A DNA stretch of 64,000 nt from positions 310,001-374,000 of the forward strand of contig NZ_CANLCY010000002.1 in assembly GCF_947489255.1 (NCBI RefSeq), read 5' to 3'. Of the stretch, positions 63,647 to 64,000 are shown in pieces (the first letter of the stretch is position 1; the number at the start of each line of letters is the position of its first letter). This DNA is from an uncultured Microbacterium sp. GTDB taxonomy: Bacteria; Actinomycetota; Actinomycetes; Actinomycetales; Microbacteriaceae. Under the pieces are notes generated by a model, which saw only the letters and a list, made by a program, of their open reading frames with translations, ran no database searches and was not told the DNA's origin. A program made the position numbers and the translations under genes.

Positions 63647-63999
63647 GCGTCCAGCCTCCCTGTGGTCGGACCGGCGTCCTCTTCCTCGATGCACCGGCGT
63701 GTCGTGGCGACGAGCTCCGAGGAATCCCCGAGGCTCTCCGCCATCGTTCGAAGCGCGGTGTCCGCCGCGTCGCGCTGCGCCTCGCGCACGGTCTCCGTGA
63801 TGATGCGCGACAGGGTCGCGGCATCCGGATCCATCGCGCTTGCGGACAGATCGACGCGATTCACGCGTCCGCCCGCGGTTGCCGAAACGCGCACCTCCCG
63901 CCCGACCGAAGTGCGCGTGGCGGTGGTGGTGCGCACGTCGGTGGCCATGCGGGCCGCATCGTGCGCGAGCGCCCTGGCCTGTGCCGTCTGGGCGTGCAC
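63643..63999 (-). CDS. YbaB/EbfC-like protein, possibly 5'-truncated by window end
   Basis: 118 codons are visible to the right edge; a GTG at 63999 may be the start or internal. The pattern VRVSATAGGRVNRVDLSASA followed by LSRIITETVREAQRDAADTA is that of YbaB/EbfC nucleoid-associated proteins. Such genes are commonly found beside WXG100 genes in actinobacteria. Overlaps the WXG100 start (ATGA); first visible gene of the operon. Confidence 0.72.
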   Translation of the reverse strand: MHAQTAQARALAHDAARMATDVRTTTATRTSVGREVRVSATAGGRVNRVDLSASAMDPDAATLSRIITETVREAQRDAADTALRTMAESLGDSSELVATTRRCIEEEDAGPTTGRLDA

Positions 64000-64000
64000 G

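Overview
The window is about 70% G+C chromosomal DNA from a Gram-positive actinobacterium, most likely Microbacterium or a close relative (Microbacteriaceae). The call rests on codon use, frequent GTG starts, the gene families present and the gene order. The order EspC/WXG100-type genes aside, the backbone (ssbB-ettA-thioesterases, globin O, pepN, rpiB-nei, tig-clpP1-clpP2-clpX, valS, folC-DUF4233-ndk) follows, as far as I recall, the Rv2478c-Rv2445c stretch of Mycobacterium tuberculosis, with lineage-specific genes inserted. No rRNA, CRISPR array, prophage or recognisable transposase was seen.

Layout. 1-4925: a truncated fatty-acid CoA ligase diverges from the gatCAB amidotransferase operon. 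4926-9800: two copies of a long hairpin repeat, DNA polymerase IV, a GerW-like protein, a P-loop kinase-like protein, the coupled zincin-clpS-DUF2017 operon, tRNA-His, oligoribonuclease and tRNA-Arg. 9800-18756: the divergent yczE/yczR pair, a second SSB, a lipoprotein, EttA, two acyl-CoA thioesterases and unknown proteins. 18792-24968 (minus strand): globin O, an MscS channel, an ABC exporter and aminopeptidase N. 25119-30442: coproporphyrin/ferrochelatase, rpiB, nei, a repeat cluster, a PaiB-like protein and an amidohydrolase. 30596-34019: Dps and a four-gene cluster of SipW-type exported proteins with their own signal peptidase, which itself ends in an LPRTG sortase-like tail. 34168-42166: gamma carbonic anhydrase, a lipoprotein, tRNA-Gly, tRNA-Pro, trigger factor, a TPR protein and ClpP1-ClpP2-ClpX. 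42200-54061: M3 peptidase, valS, a DUF559 nuclease flanked by hairpin repeats, and a complete oligopeptide ABC importer. 54153-60002: a T-box leader, ileS, folC, DUF4233 and ndk. 60417-64000 (minus): a VKOR-like protein and the end of a type VII secretion (ESX-like) substrate operon ending in a serine hydrolase.

How genes work together. Protein quality control is concentrated here (trigger factor, ClpP1P2, ClpX, ClpS, PepN, M3 peptidase). Translation is the second theme (GatCAB, ValRS, IleRS under a T-box, EttA, four tRNAs). Surface and secretion functions appear in the SipW cluster, the oligopeptide importer and the T7SS-linked operon.

Most unusual at the DNA level: (1) the heptamer GGATGCC/GGCATCC is strongly over-represented on both strands, forces rare codons in genes and sits as inverted pairs in intergenic hairpins and terminators, like DNA uptake sequences elsewhere; (2) a roughly 80-nt long-hairpin repeat built from GAGGTTGTGCGC units occurs at least seven times; (3) a hairpin repeat with the core TTCGACAGGCTCAG has arms that co-vary, and one copy lies inside the ileS T-box leader; (4) at least thirteen genes carry TANNNT six to nine bases before the start codon, the signature of leaderless transcription.
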